Origin: Trichobilharzia regenti
Lineage: Eukaryota > Platyhelminthes > Trematoda > Strigeidida > Schistosomatidae
DNA: 64,000 nt
NCBI GenBank assembly: GCA_944472135.2
Contig: OX235270.1
Span: forward strand, 118,435,842-118,499,841
Reading direction: 5' to 3'
How positions within the stretch are numbered: the stretch's first letter is position 1; each line of letters begins with the position of its first letter. Shown here piece by piece: positions 21,430-32,820 of the stretch. The position numbers were made by a program, and so were the translations under genes. The notes below the pieces were generated by a model. The model was given only the letters and a program-made list of their open reading frames with translations, was not told the origin of the DNA and searched no databases.

Positions 21430-22555
21430 TGCATTATTATTTCCTTTAATTCCTAGAGGAACATAGGGTTTCAGCTGCGCATCTCCATTGCCTTCGGTTT
21501 TCCGCCAACGTTTTCAACCCGCTCCAAGACTGCCCACACGCTCTCATATCCTCTTCACATGACCTCTTCCAAGTCACCCTTGGACAACTCAACTCACCGC
21601 TTCCCTTTCGTGTTCCACTCGAGGGTTTGTCTACTGATGTCACTTGATGGTTTTCTCAGAGTAAGACCGATCCAATCCATCTCCATTTCTTCCTGCTTAT
21701 TTGTTTCACAATCCTGTTCCTGATTGGTTCGCTCATTGCCAGAGATCCCTGTTGCCAATCTTTTCTGGACATCTGATCTTGAGTGAAGACAACTGTTAAT
21801 GAAGGTCTGAAGTTTGTTTGAGATGCTCTTTATGACGCGCTGGCCAAGTCTCTGATCCATCCGTATAGTGAGTAGCACAGACTGACTTCACATTGGAGTT
21901 GAAAATCCGGATCTTATTTTTGATGGTGAGCAGTGCTGTTGACCTCCACACAGACTTAAGGGTAATGAATGCTTGTCTTGCTTTTCCGATTCTGGCTTCG
22001 ATATCCTCGTCAGTTCTGCCTATACTTGAAACGATGCTTTCTTGGTAGGTGGGTAGGTAAAGGAGGTTGTTTCTTTCAGGTTCCTCCCATTTATGCTGGC
22101 TGATTGTTGTCTGTTGTTGTTGGTGTTGGCCAGGAATCTTCATCACCTCTGTTTTCTCTATGTTCACTTGAAGGCCTGTCTTCTCTGGGTGGTTCTTCTG
22201 TCAGCTTGTTGCTTTTCACTTGCATGTCTTCCAGATTGTGGGAAATCAGACATATATCATCGGCGAAGTCCAGATCCTCCAAGTTCTTTGTGTGAGTCCA
22301 TTTTATGCGTGTTTCCTCGCTGCCCGTTATCTGTCTCATTATTCAATCTACTGCGATCAGGAAAATCATTGGCGATAGTAGACAGCCTTGTCTCAGTCCC
22401 GTCCTCACTTCGAAGGCTTTCGTAAGTTTCCCGTTGTGGATAACATGGCATGCAGCATTGTCCTACAACTGTTGGATGAGATGTATAACTGTCGATGGCA
22501 CTCCATAGTAGCGAAGTAGTTCCCAAATCACCTTTCGATCGACGCTGTCAAATAT
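21430..22555 (-). mobile_element. RTE LINE fragment (R7), relatively young
   Basis: Minus-strand RTE from just after motif A to the 3' tail. Frames read DFADDICLISHNLEDMQVKSN (22265-22200, motif C intact), NIEKTEVMKIPGQHQQQ, the RIGKARQAFITLKSVW block, KIRIFNSNVKSV, then LTLRKPSSD and VTWKRSCEED. The sequence is closely similar to the plus-strand copy at 30.3 kb, including a GGAT duplication near 21860. It is 5'-truncated at about 22555. Confidence 0.88.
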
Positions 22556-22744
22556 AAATGACAGTTACTCGACTGTGCTAAAGTATTTTCATAGCATATT
22601 TAGTGATAAATAAGTGTCCTGTATCCTGATACCAGTTGAAAGGAGGCCTGCAAGAGTAATACAGTAATACTCACTCGGTTACATTATCAACCAGTATGAA
22701 TATATGTTTAAAACTTGGGTACTGTGGATAGTAAGTAATTCCAT

Positions 22745-22850
22745 ATTTAAGTGTTGGTTTGTAGGGATTTGATTGGTTTCAGGATTTCATCATGAGCTGA
22801 CATTAGTTAGAGAACCATTGGAAAACCTTGGAGCCCATATTTAATACTGT
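22745..22850 (-). mobile_element. family C terminal module fragment
   Basis: Contains GTTGGTTTGTAGGGATTTG, ATTGGTTTCAGGATTTCATC and AGAGAACCATTGGAAAACC, the end module of family C. The tRNA-like and ribozyme parts are absent. Confidence 0.65.
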
Positions 22851-22924
22851 CTCACTGTGTGATACATCTAATAAACAAACTAATATGGAATTCAACTAGT
22901 ATGATCTATGGCTCAATTGGTATT

Positions 22925-23360
22925 GGTCCGCTTTATGCTGACAGCAATTTTAAGTCAGTATGGTTCAGAGAATTGGAGCGTTGATCACCAAAAGCATTCC
23001 CAACAGACTAACACCTTCATTGAAACAATACTGGAAAACAGATGGCCGTCCGGGAAAGATAACCGGACAATGAAGAACCTATCACCCAACGCATATGCAC
23101 AAGACTAATGGAGGTAGATTGCACATACGCTGAGACTGTTGAATAACATTCCTTGCCAGACCCTCCATTGAAGCCCGAACAGGAAGCGATGAGTTAGGCG
23201 TGTGTCCGAGAGTGACATACAGAACCATGTGACGAGGAAATGGAAGTTTATGAGTAGTCATGAAGTCAGCTAAAAGTAACGGCAGAGTACCGAATGCAAT
23301 ACATGTGTGCACTACTGAAGCCCTTTAGAATTTAAGAATAGAATAATAATAATAAGCCTT
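22925..23360 (+). mobile_element. old RTE LINE 3' fragment
   Basis: Plus-strand match to the RTE C-terminal region from the YGSENW box (22960) through FIETILENRWP and GAGTTAGGCGTGTG to a tail GAAGCCCTTTAGAATTTAAG and AATAATAATAA at about 23355. Frames are destroyed. Confidence 0.75.
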
Positions 23361-23689
23361 TTCTAATTTATAAGGTGGTTTTCTAACACTTACAGCTAGT
23401 ACACATTTTGATATCATGTGAAGGTAGATTTTCGTCAGCAAGTTAACCATTGAGGAGAGAAAAAAGAAGTAGAATTAAACAGTTTGATATGTGCACTACG
23501 CGATGCACCTAATATCGATTTCAAATGAAATTCTGTTTAAAAAACAGAATGTCAAACATATCAGTCAACTAAATATTGATTTAAATTAAACAAAAAAATA
23601 CTGTAACATTTAGTCTGTTTAGGATTTTCGATACGTTAGTAACAACATACACACCCAAATCCATCTAGGGACAAATCAAGAAATAAGTG

Positions 23690-23815
23690 CAATTACTATA
23701 TGGCCTCGCATAGTTTACTAACCAACCCGTCCTAAGCCTGATAATGAGGGAAGAGTGGGGGCGTGGCTAACAATCCCATTTCGTGAGAAACAACCTTACC
23801 TGTACTGAAACTTCA
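23690..23815 (+). mobile_element. SINE-B body fragment or RTE leader piece
   Basis: GAGGGAAGAGTGGGGGCGTG, GCTAACAATCCCATTTCGTG and ACTGAAACTTCAAAG match the SINE-B body and the leader of the R6 RTE. No tRNA head or tail is clear, so either origin is possible. Confidence 0.55.
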
Positions 23816-24363
23816 AAGAACAAAAAAGGTTGGTAAGAGCCTTAGGAAAGCCAACTGACCAATGTTTACATTGGAGATGTCTCGTTGAAACCTTGTGTCT
23901 CATTCGGAACAATTAATTTTATAATTTAGAATGTATTTCTTTTTATTCAAAGTAGTACAAAAACCTAGCCAGAGAAAAGTCGAGATCCATACTGTAACGA
24001 TTATCATATATCTTCTCTACTCTCTCCACCTCCAGACTCACACTCACACATATATATATACATTTGTCATTAGAACTATCAACACCGAAAAGAATGCCTG
24101 TAATCATCAAGGTGTAATCTATGATGTAAAGTATGAATGGGTGTGGTGATACATTTAAAAGTCAAACAAATGTTTAAAATGTATACCAGTCATTCACAGA
24201 GTGACGAAAAGCACTAACTGCTTATTAAGCTCATGATTCTTGTAGACAGTTATCAGAAGATGGGAAGAGCAGACAAACAACACATTAATCTCAGTCCGTT
24301 ATATGATCACCAGTTCGGTCGTACTAATGAAGAATCAAAGACAAGCACAAAGCAGTTACTCAC
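23816..24363. other. unassigned sequence
   Basis: No supported gene. Contains CACA/ATAT runs near 24030-24060. Confidence 0.35.
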
Positions 24364-24551
24364 CGCCTTTTTTTTCGTACATCTTCATGTTCACCACTAC
24401 CTGATTTCAATTTAGGCTGAAAAAACTTCTGGTTTCTTGGTTTTTGCAAAACACGCTCTAATAACCTGGTATATGCTTTTTCTCTGTTTCCGTCAAAAAA
24501 TCCATAGCGGTAGTAGGTTGAATCGTGTATGGAAATACACGCAGGTATAAA
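24364..24551 (-). CDS. candidate internal exon of an unidentified gene
   Basis: On the minus strand an AG acceptor (GAATTGCAG) precedes an open stretch starting FIPACISIHDSTYYRYGFFD, with a later RLLERVLQKPRNQ and a charged GEHEDVRKKRR end, followed by a strong donor (GTGAGT). The composition is protein-like and unlike the repeats around it. I do not recognise the family. It lies left of the RANBP9-like 3' end on the same strand, so it could belong to the next gene. No partner exon was found. Confidence 0.3.
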
Positions 24552-24651
24552 CTGCAATTCCGAGATGGAATTGGATAATTTAAAAACAACATGAAACAGA
24601 GTAAATATGATACATTCTGATGGATGCATAAATAGATAGCCCAATATTCGA

Positions 24652-24720
24652 GTGTTGTTTTGTAGGGATTTGATTGGTTACAGGATTTCCAATCAACCAA
24701 TCGAGTCCCTACAAAACAAC
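24652..24720. repeat. short-spacer palindrome of family C end modules
   Basis: Left arm 24654-24679 and right arm 24695-24720 are reverse complements in 24 of 26 positions, separated by about 15 bases. The arms are GTTGTTTTGTAGGGA ... GATTGGTT, the terminal module of family C. It marks a head-to-head junction of two copies. Confidence 0.9.
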
Positions 24721-25045
24721 AATTGAATTTCAATGAGATGCTCACTAGCGACTGGCCCTATTCAGGTAGGTAGTTACCTGGGGTTCTAGTAAGAAGTTGT
24801 GACCAGTAGGATGCAGCAGCTCGGGTGTGAGGACGAATACTCGCTGAAGACATTGGCTAGTGGTTGCGCTATGTCGTGAATTGACAGAAGTTAGAATTCA
24901 TGGGCCAACTGAATTGGGTCCCAGTGGCTTAATGGTCTACACCCTCGCCTTGTAGCCAGAAGGTCTTGGTTCGAATCCCGGTGGGTTCGTACTGCAGAAG
25001 AGACCCAAACTAGGATGAAACAACTGACTAGATAGCCCAATAATT
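24690..25045 (+). mobile_element. family C repeat
   Basis: End module, then GAGATGCTCACTAGCGACTG, GTTCTAGTAAGAAGTTGTGA, a tRNA-like region (24912-24985: box A TGGCTTAATGG, box B GGTTCGAATCC, both good) and a hammerhead-like segment at 24988-25032. The tRNA-like boxes are the best preserved of this family. Confidence 0.75.
24988..25032 (+). ncRNA. hammerhead-like motif, family C, degraded
   Basis: GTACTG (stem I), core CAGAAGA (one change from CTGAAGA), GACCCAAACTAGGA (stem II region), GAAAC. The stem III/cleavage side is altered and stem I is not closed. Confidence 0.5.
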
Positions 25046-25504
25046 TATGCAGTCCACCAGTGTTCAACTGACAATGACATTAGCGATGGGAGTTTTTTTT
25101 CTTTTCTGAAAGGACAATGAAAGCTTCGCAATTACGCCATCGAACTCAAAAAATAAAACAACACCGACAACATTCATCTGAGCTACAAATATTCTCCAAT
25201 TGTTTCATAAAAATGAAACATCCCTCCAGTACCAACTACAAGATGGATGGAGTCTAGGATTATCAAGTTTCACGGCAAGGATATTGCTATTCAATTGTTT
25301 GGTCATGTGTAAGTAATTCGTTTTACATTCAACTTTGGATGTTGGTTCATAAATACGATACCATAGGTTTTTAAGTTGAATGCGTATAACTTAACATTTT
25401 CCTTTTGTGATACAACATATACCTCTAGAATTTTAAGAAAATCACTGATTCAACAGTAAATTGACATATTCCATATGTGACTAATGCTCACCTATGCACA
25501 CAAA
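25046..25504. other. unassigned sequence
   Basis: No confirmed feature. A short plus-strand open stretch at 25247-25308 before a GTAAGT is discussed among rejected items. Confidence 0.35.
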
Positions 25505-25745
25505 CGTCGGTGGCGCAGAGGTAGACTGTTTACCAACCCCGCAGGTGACCGGAGGTTCGATCTACGGTCGACATACTTCCAAACCTCGATCAACCGGTAA
25601 ATAAGCCAAACAAAGAGGGAAGGTTGAGCATGAGACTAGCAATCCCACCCCGTAAAAATAAACACTACTGCTACCGAAATTCCACAGCTCTAGCCTGAAG
25701 CCCTATGTTCCATTGGGAGCCCGAAGGAATTAAAAGACGCAAACA
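25505..25745 (+). mobile_element. SINE-B, complete copy
   Basis: Complete order: tRNA-Gly-like head (25505-25575; box A TGGCGCAGAGG, box B GGTTCGATCTA), body AAAGAGGGAAGGTTGAGCAT ... CTAGCAATCCCACCCC, GCTACCGAAATTCC, then the tail CCTGAAGCCCTATGTTCC ... GAAGGAATTAAAAG. The body resembles the R6 leader and the tail resembles RTE 3' ends. Pol III promoter boxes lie in the head. Non-coding; presumably mobilised by RTE. Confidence 0.85.
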
Positions 25746-25769
25746 AACAGCAAAGTCGGCGAATGTAAG

Positions 25770-27995
25770 TGAAATTTTATTTATTTTCTGTAAAAACATT
25801 CAGTCAGTATTAGCAATGTAAATAATAATATTAATTGTTTTTTATTATAATAATTTCATTAACAACAACTCATCAATCGTGCAAAATAATAATAATAACA
25901 GTCTGAAAGAAAATATGTTAGAACATAATAAAACCGAAAATCTGTCCCTCTCCCAAATCTAAATCGCGTGAATCCATGCACAAACACACACATACACACA
26001 TACACCCGAATACTTTTATCACATTACTTTTGTTTGATTGGACAAACAAAATATTACACTCATAGTCATATACTCATTCATTGCCACAAAACACATGCAC
26101 ACACACACACACACACAAACAAGCATCATCCAATCATCCATTGTCAGCGTAACCAACCAACACCGCTCAACAGTCTCTCACTGATTACATAATAATAATA
26201 TTAATAATAATAATGTCACTAAGGTTATGCAGCATACATTTATATACTCATGAAGTTATATGACATTCGCTTGCTTAGGTATAAAAAGAAGTGATAGAAT
26301 TCATTCATTCATAATTTCTTAAAAACAAAATGTACTCAGTAAATAAAAAGGGGGACAGAACAGTAAAAAAAGAATCAGAAATAGGACGTACGTACGTACG
26401 CGCTCAAACACACACACATACACAAAGGGTAGCTACACGAAGAAGTCAGTTAAATCAAAAGTAATTAGAAAGTAAAATAATCGTTTTCCTTTGGTTATAT
26501 TAAAATAACCAACCAGTCAAGGAAGGAAACACAGAAACGAAGTAAGGACAGTAAATAAATGGGATGTTGATTAAGGGGCGAGTGTATATTAACACAGTTA
26601 TATATATATATATATATATGCGCTGAGAGAATATGTTGACAACAGAGATGGGTGCGAGTAAGTGTTGTTTGTGTATGTGTAACACATTTGATAGTGTTTG
26701 TAGTTTTTGTATCAATTAAGTGATGTGTAATATTGCAGCGATAACAGCATAGTAGGATATTTCGTAGCGAATCAAGAATACTTCACAGTTTATCAATTAG
26801 CCAGAAAGAAGTAGAGTGCATTTGTTAAGGTGACATCCATCCATAAACACACACACACACTCACCTACTCACAAAGGTAGGTATACACTAGTTGTACACA
26901 GAATGCAAAATAATTAACAGGATCAAATGAAATGGATGGGAAGAAAAAGAAAGGGATTAGTAGTAATATGAGAGAGAGAGAAAGAAATGAAGCAGTTAAC
27001 TGAATCACCACCGTCAATATTGATCGACAAAGCGCTAAGTCTTTTAAATTCATTCTGTGAAATATTAGATGATTAAAATGAAAAAAGACACAGAGATAAA
27101 ATGTAAAAAAAACTAACGCCTATCAAAATAATGAAAGTGGTGCATTACAGTAAAAAAAAATTAAAGAAAGTAAATAATTCCTGTTCTCTTCGTCATCACA
27201 CACACTCTCTCTACGAGTGGTGAGAAGCATAAATCACTCGTGCTGTTACTAACAGACACCCTACACGGAGGGTGACGTGAGTAACCAATAGCACAATAAT
27301 AGTGATAACAACAGTAATTATAATTATTACTACTTTAATAAGAAAGAACCTGGATACAATAATGCACATGTAGACATGCACGTCTATCCTTTCCCCCACC
27401 CCCACACATCCCAGTTGATGTGATGGTTTATTTCTTCCTGTTTCATTCATCAAAATATGCACCTGTCTTTATTTGCCGCATTTTCTGTTTGCCTGCAGGA
27501 TATAATCATGTGTACATGTATATAGACATACACATGCACACACACAAACAGTGATCACACTTGAGAATATATATTGCATGAGTACTTTTAAAAAATAATC
27601 ATTTAATTACAAAAAAATTAAATATTATCTAAAATTACCAATTAAATAATAAATAATAATGTTAATAATAATCAACTACAAGTCAGTGTGTAACATATTG
27701 TATATGAAAGCGATAAGATAAGAAATACATATGAGGGAATATACTTACATTGGTAAATAGAAGGTAGGCTGAATAAGATCGTCTAGAGTGTAGAGATTTA
27801 AAAACGGGAACAAAAACAAGAAAGAGAAAAAACAGCAGGTTGCTTCTAGGTGCGTGTGTGTGTGTGCGCGTATGTGCCGGAAGTGAAAGGAGAATGGGCG
27901 AGAGGAGGGAATAGTCTAATCTCAGAACATGTATGATGTATAAAAGGGAAAGAAGAGGGAAGGAAAAAAATTTTTGTATTCTTTTAAGCATTACT
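25770..27995 (-). other. probable 3' UTR of the RANBP9-like gene
   Basis: More than 2 kb without any recognised repeat, in contrast to its surroundings, immediately downstream of the minus-strand stop at 27996. It is AT-rich with microsatellites (CA runs near 25980-26120 and 26405, TA run at 26598-26620, GAGA near 26970). Near 25787-25775 the minus strand has overlapping AATAAA signals (AATAAATAAAA), which could end the transcript just before a SINE-B copy. UTR status is inferred. Confidence 0.4.
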
Positions 27996-28831
27996 TCATC
28001 CTATAAATAAGATTGGATGGAAAAATCCTGCCAGTTCAGGTCCAGTCGGTGCATGTGTATTAGTAAGGGAAGAGGTGACTGTTATTCGTGAAGGAGAGAA
28101 ACGATTAGGATTCTGTGAAGTAGTAGTTGTTGTTGTCGATGCTGATGAAACAGGCGTTGAAACCGGCCAATTAGATGATGTGATTAGAAAACGATTAAAA
28201 TGTGATGATGATGATGACGGAGATGGAGATGAAGCTGTCGGTTGGTCCGTTGACTGTGATTGACGTCGTTGTTGAATTAAATTCTGTAGACTTGTTGGAC
28301 GTACACGAGATGATGATCTCTGTGAATCAGAACTCCTAGTTACTGGATTACTTCGACCGGTAAGAGAGATTAAAGCAGAAGGCGGAACATAAAGTGAACT
28401 AGAAATAACTGAAGTACTAGCAGGACGAAGTAGATTTGTAGAACCATTAGAATTTTCAGTAAAATCTCCCGAGGCTAAACCATACGTTTGAACATCGGCT
28501 GTTGCATAACGTGATTCCCCTTCCCTACGACTTCCGCTGACCACTGTAGTTCGGCTAGGCGTAGTCGGAGTACCACGAGTAACAGGTGTTGTTGACTCGT
28601 TGTTAGCCTGACTTACTCTGGTCGCAGTAAATACATCATCACATTGTAATTGTTGACTGCCAATAGTTTGCAGAGGATTTGAAGGAGTGCTTGGATTCGA
28701 ATGACCATTTTTAAAACGATAACAAGGAAATGAACCGGTATTTTTACATGATGTCCCCTCATCAGTTAAAACATGCTCCAGATATGTTAAGGCGATATCC
28801 AAAACAGGTCGAGAAGGTTGTTTTAAATGTA
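27996..28831 (-). CDS. RANBP9: RANBP9/10 homolog, last coding exon: end of CRA and C-terminal extension
   Basis: Minus-strand exon after an acceptor TTTTTTCTAG. With one base from the previous exon it reads VHLKQPSRPVLDIALTYLEH, the last CRA helices (human RANBP9 has [20 protein letters not shown] here). Unlike vertebrate RANBP9/10, which end soon after CRA, it continues about 240 residues of Ser/Thr/Asn-rich sequence (SSSSHFNRFLITSS, STTTTTTSQNPNRF) and stops with TGA at 27996-27998. Phase is compatible with the 32709 donor. RanBPM proteins are scaffold subunits of the CTLH/GID ubiquitin ligase complex. Confidence 0.85.
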
Positions 28832-29479
28832 CTAGAAAAAAGAAGATAAAATAAATTTAATTATATCATATGAGCAATATAATATACATTTGAAATAAAC
28901 TAGAAAAAAATAAAGTTTATCTACTGGAACACTGAATCATGGCAAAAGGATTATCAGTTGCCTCTCATTTACTACAGTTTTATAGGCTAAAATACTTAGA
29001 GCGGACACCGAATACATCACTCACACGTATTAGGTATTAAACCGAAAGAAAAGCGCTACCAGTATGAGATATCGTAAATCAAGCCTGTATAACAACAAAA
29101 TCTCTGAAGCAATGTTGGGATGACAAGAATTAAAATGAAAGCCAACCTGGATCACATCATGACTAATTGCTAAAGCCTTTATGCGAAGACTGTAGACCAC
29201 AGCTATAACAATGTACAAACCCAGAACTGGATACGTTACGTAACCATAACCTGTATAATAATTAGAAGATATGACTTAGATAGCACTCATAAATGAATCA
29301 GCGACTGTGTTTCGGGACATGGAATTGGTAAGAAGAGAGGAATCACACAACAAAAGTGCTTTCTGAGATGTCCTAGTAAAGAGAATTGACACAGGAAATC
29401 GAGAATTATAAGTATAGAGGGAGCCAACCCACACAGACCAAAATGCTCAACTGCACCAGTATTAACTGTATATTTTCAA

Positions 29480-29860
29480 AGAGTGGTCATCAGTTGGGAT
29501 TCGATTGGTTTTAAATAAGATTCCATTACTAAACGACGTCAGTCAGAAAACTATTGACAACCGAGTTGAGCGTGAGGACAGATATATGCCGACTGCCTTA
29601 CCTGGCGGTGGCGCAGTATCCTGAGAACAGGTAGAAGTTAGAATTCATAGGCGATCCGACCGCATCATACGAGCTGGTCCCGTAACCAACATGTTGTGGG
29701 TTCAATGGCCGGTGAGATCAAGGGTGCCATACTGCTCTAGAATCCCAGTGAAGGCGTAAGAAACAGTCGTTTAGTACTACCTGGTTTTCAATGGTTCTCT
29801 ACCTGAATACCAGTGCGTTGATGTAACCTGAAGTCAATTAAATTCTCTACAAAAAATGAA
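29480..29860 (+). mobile_element. family C repeat, diverged
   Basis: Begins with the end module (TTGGGATTCGATTGGTTTTA), passes through GTAGAAGTTAGAATTCATAG, a decayed tRNA-like region, a GAAACAGTCG/AGTACT hammerhead remnant near 29790 and ends with GGTTTTCAATGGTTCTCTAC. Ribozyme core not preserved. Confidence 0.65.
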
Positions 29861-30291
29861 TCCTTGAAGAAGAAAAAATCAAATATACTGTGGATGCATT
29901 GGTTTCAGAATGTATATATCCTATGAATGGTTCAGTGTTCAATTAAGCACAAAAATTTACATAAATTCTATGAGATTGTGATCGATTAAAATAACTTCTA
30001 TGATTTGCATTACACATAAAAAAATACTGAGTGAAAAACAAACAACCAATTGCACTTTGTGCGAACCAGATAACTGACTACTGACGGAATTTAGATTATC
30101 AGTAGAAATAAGATAGAATTATTTTTTCAGAGTTTCTAAATTTTAAGATGAATTGTGAATTTCAGGAAAAAAATATTCTCAGAAATTTCTCACAGATATA
30201 TATGTTTAGAATAAGGAAAAAATATTGAACGTGACTACATATGATCTGATTGATTTAGCTAAGTGGAAGCGCAAACGATAACATTTCTCTA

Positions 30292-30310
30292 ATATATATA
30301 TATATATATA
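30292..30310. repeat. AT microsatellite, left flank of RTE insertion
   Basis: An (AT)n run directly abutting the 5' truncation point of the RTE copy at 30310. A matching run lies on the other side at 31026-31064. Confidence 0.9.
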
Positions 30311-31021
30311 TGAATATTCCTGGCCAACACCAACAACAACAGACAACAATCAGCCAGCATAAATGGGAGGAACCTGAAAGAAACAACCTCCTTTACCTAC
30401 CCACCTACCAAGAAAGCATCGTTTCAAGTACAGGCGGAACTGACGAGGATATCAAAGAAAGAATCGGAAAAGCAAGACATGCATTCATTACCCTTAAGTC
30501 TGTGTGGAGGTCAACAGCACTGCTCACCATCAAAAATAAGATCCGGATTTTCAACTCCAATGTGAAGTCAGTCTGTGCTACTCACTATACGGATGGATCA
30601 GAGACTTGGCCAGCGCGTCATAAAGAGCATCTCAAACAAACTTCAGACCTTCATTAACAGTTGTCTTCACTCAAGATCAGATGTCCAGAAAAGATTAGCA
30701 ACAGGGATCTCTGGCAATGAGCGAACCAATCAGGAACAGGGTTGTGAAACAAATAAGCAGGAAGAAATGGAGATGGATTGGATCGGCCTTACTCTGAGAA
30801 AACCATCAAGTGACATCACTAGACAAACCCTCGAGTGAAACACGAAAGGGAAGCGGCGAGTTGAGCTGTCCAAGGGTGACTTGGAAGAGGTCATGTGAAG
30901 AGGATATGAGAGCGTGTGGGCAGTCTTGGAGCGGGTTGAAAACGTTGGCGGAAAACCGAAGGCAATGGAGATGCGCAGCTGAAACCCTATGTTCCTCTAG
31001 GAATTAAAAGATACAATAATA

Positions 31022-31022
<1 letters not shown>
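30310..31022 (+). mobile_element. RTE LINE fragment (R9) inserted in an AT microsatellite
   Basis: Plus-strand RTE beginning at IPGQHQQQQTTISQHKWEEP and running to the tail (GAAACCCTATGTTCCTCTAG, AATAATAATAA). Long frames encode GKARHAFITLKSVWRSTALL, then KIRIFNSNVKSV and LTLRKPSSDITRQ. It is closely similar to the inverted copy at 21.4-22.2 kb and shares its GGAT duplication at CACTATACGGATGGATCAG. Severe 5' truncation. Confidence 0.9.

Positions 31023-31025
<3 letters not shown>

Positions 31026-31064
<39 letters not shown>
31026..31064. repeat. AT microsatellite
   Basis: About 19 uninterrupted AT units following the 3' tail of the RTE copy. Confidence 0.95.
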
Positions 31065-31065
<1 letters not shown>

Positions 31066-32442
31066 CAACTCCATTCGACATTTCTAACGGCTATTGCATC
31101 CCGTGTATTGCTTTTCTTCTGATCTTCCCACTGTTAATTTAGACAGCAATGGTGCCAACAACTACCATGAGAAAAGTAAAGGGAACCCCACAGGTGGCCT
31201 TAACTGTGATTGGTTGCCATCAGAGAGATTCTTATACTGATATAGTATGAATGGAGTAGTGTTAGCCGGGGTTCAAATGCATGCATGAGACGTATAGGCT
31301 CAGAGTCAATTAGGCGATTAGTAAGGATTAGATAGTTACCGAACACATAGCGAAGACCGTATTGTGCAGCTATGCACACACTGGAATCTATTCCTAGACA
31401 ACACCAAACATTCAAAAGGCTAGTATAAGTATTTAATACTGCAGATAGTTATAACTTCGAGTACATCCCAAAGTTAGTTATTAACCCTCTCAAAAGTATA
31501 AGTGAAAATTTAAAATAATTAGTCCCTTATATAAATTTGGATAGCGTTATTAGAAGACGGAGATTATCTGAAAAATGTGATGTGATGTATTCGAGCTATA
31601 CATTTCGAACAATCTGATCAAACATCCCTAGAACCTATTATGCAGCCCAGCTTGTAATTGTCGAAAAAGCCAAAAATATGCTCCACTGAAAACCTCAAAA
31701 GTGCACAAGTGATTACGTCGCTTCCCACATTATTTACCAATTATTGTGTGTGTGTGTGTGGTCACACATGTGAGGATGGGAGAGCATATCCCAAAATGAC
31801 TAAAAAAACAAATGAATTGTGGAAAACCAATAGATGCAGGTGTCAGACCACCAACCTCGTCTATATCTAACACCTAATCGAGGTGAACCATAAGACTGAT
31901 GATAACTCAGCCTTCAAGGTCAGATAACCTCCGTCTTCTAATAACGCTATCCAAATTCATAAGTGAAAATGTCATGAAGACAAAGAATAAAATCTGCTCG
32001 CGGCTCCGAAGGACGTCTCATCAACAAACACCAGTGTGCTCTGAGAGTACGTTGAAACATATTATCGCCAGTCAATTCATTTCAATGAACAGTGAGTATA
32101 ACAGTGTATACAAGGCTTTTAAGCATAAAACTAGACACCGCTTATATAAGCAATGCAAAGCCTAATTGGTTAGAATATACATTTACTATAAAAGCAGTCA
32201 GAAGCTGCCACAGCATACTTGAGCCACTGGTAACATGAAACATGGTCTCAGTAACTAGATTGTCTGTGAGTGGAACAGACGGCACGCTGAATAACACATC
32301 ATGAGCGAAAGTGTATGGAATGCAGGGTGACACACTTGAAGAACACAGTGTTAGTGACTTAAGAAATCAACATTACAACAGTCAACAACAAGTAATTTTG
32401 TTGTACGCGATGAAATTTGACACTAAATGGCAATTTTAACAA

Positions 32443-32462
32443 ATACACACACACACACACAC
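32443..32462. repeat. AC microsatellite
   Basis: Pure AC run; further ACAC runs follow near 32495-32520. Confidence 0.9.
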
Positions 32463-32708
32463 AACTTACTCGTTGTTGTCTACTGTAATTTACACACACA
32501 CACATACACACACGCACACATTCGATTGTTAAAATACGAAAAAGAAATGAAGAGAATGTCTTTCGCAGAAATCTTTTGTCTAGTCACAGAAACAACTTAC
32601 TAAAACGGTTTATACAAAGTGACACAATGAAAGGAAAGAAATAATGGAGTAACGTGAATACAGTTTATCCGAATTTTCTAAAATACACCGAATTAAAATA
32701 GTATTTAC

Positions 32709-32820
32709 CCAGTATAGCATCATTTACAGCGTCGGCTAATAATTCTCGATGTTTTGGATGTAACAGGCCACTGAGAGGACTTCTGTAAGGATTCTGATAT
32801 GCAACCAAACTGAATGCACT
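32709..32820 (-). CDS. RANBP9: RANBP9/10 homolog, CRA exon
   Basis: A 112-base exon between acceptor TTTGTAG and donor GTAAAT. It reads SAFSLVAYQNPYRSPLSGLL, then HPKHRELLADAVNDAIL. This matches the diagnostic CRA segment of RANBP9/10 (AFSLLAYSDPWNSPVG, then EPVCSALNSAIL in human). It starts in phase 0 and ends one base into a codon, fitting both neighbours. This exon is the strongest single piece of evidence for the gene. Confidence 0.9.

Larger units (their letters stand above)
28832..32708 (-). other. intron of the RANBP9-like gene
   Basis: Between acceptor 28832 and donor 32708. It contains a family C copy (29480-29860), an RTE copy (30310-31022) and AT microsatellites. The remaining stretches (28832-29479, 29861-30290, 31065-32708) hold no other recognised feature, apart from a GT run at 31746-31760 and an AC run at 32443-32462. 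Confidence 0.8.

Noticed and set aside
25247..25308. Plus-strand mini-exon reading MESRIIKFHGKDIAIQLFGH before GTAAGT
   Set aside because: Only about 20 codons, no recognised family and no partner exon; likely chance.
28075..28263. Plus-strand Asp-rich open frame
   Set aside because: It is the antisense of the Ser-rich C-terminal region of the RANBP9-like last exon.
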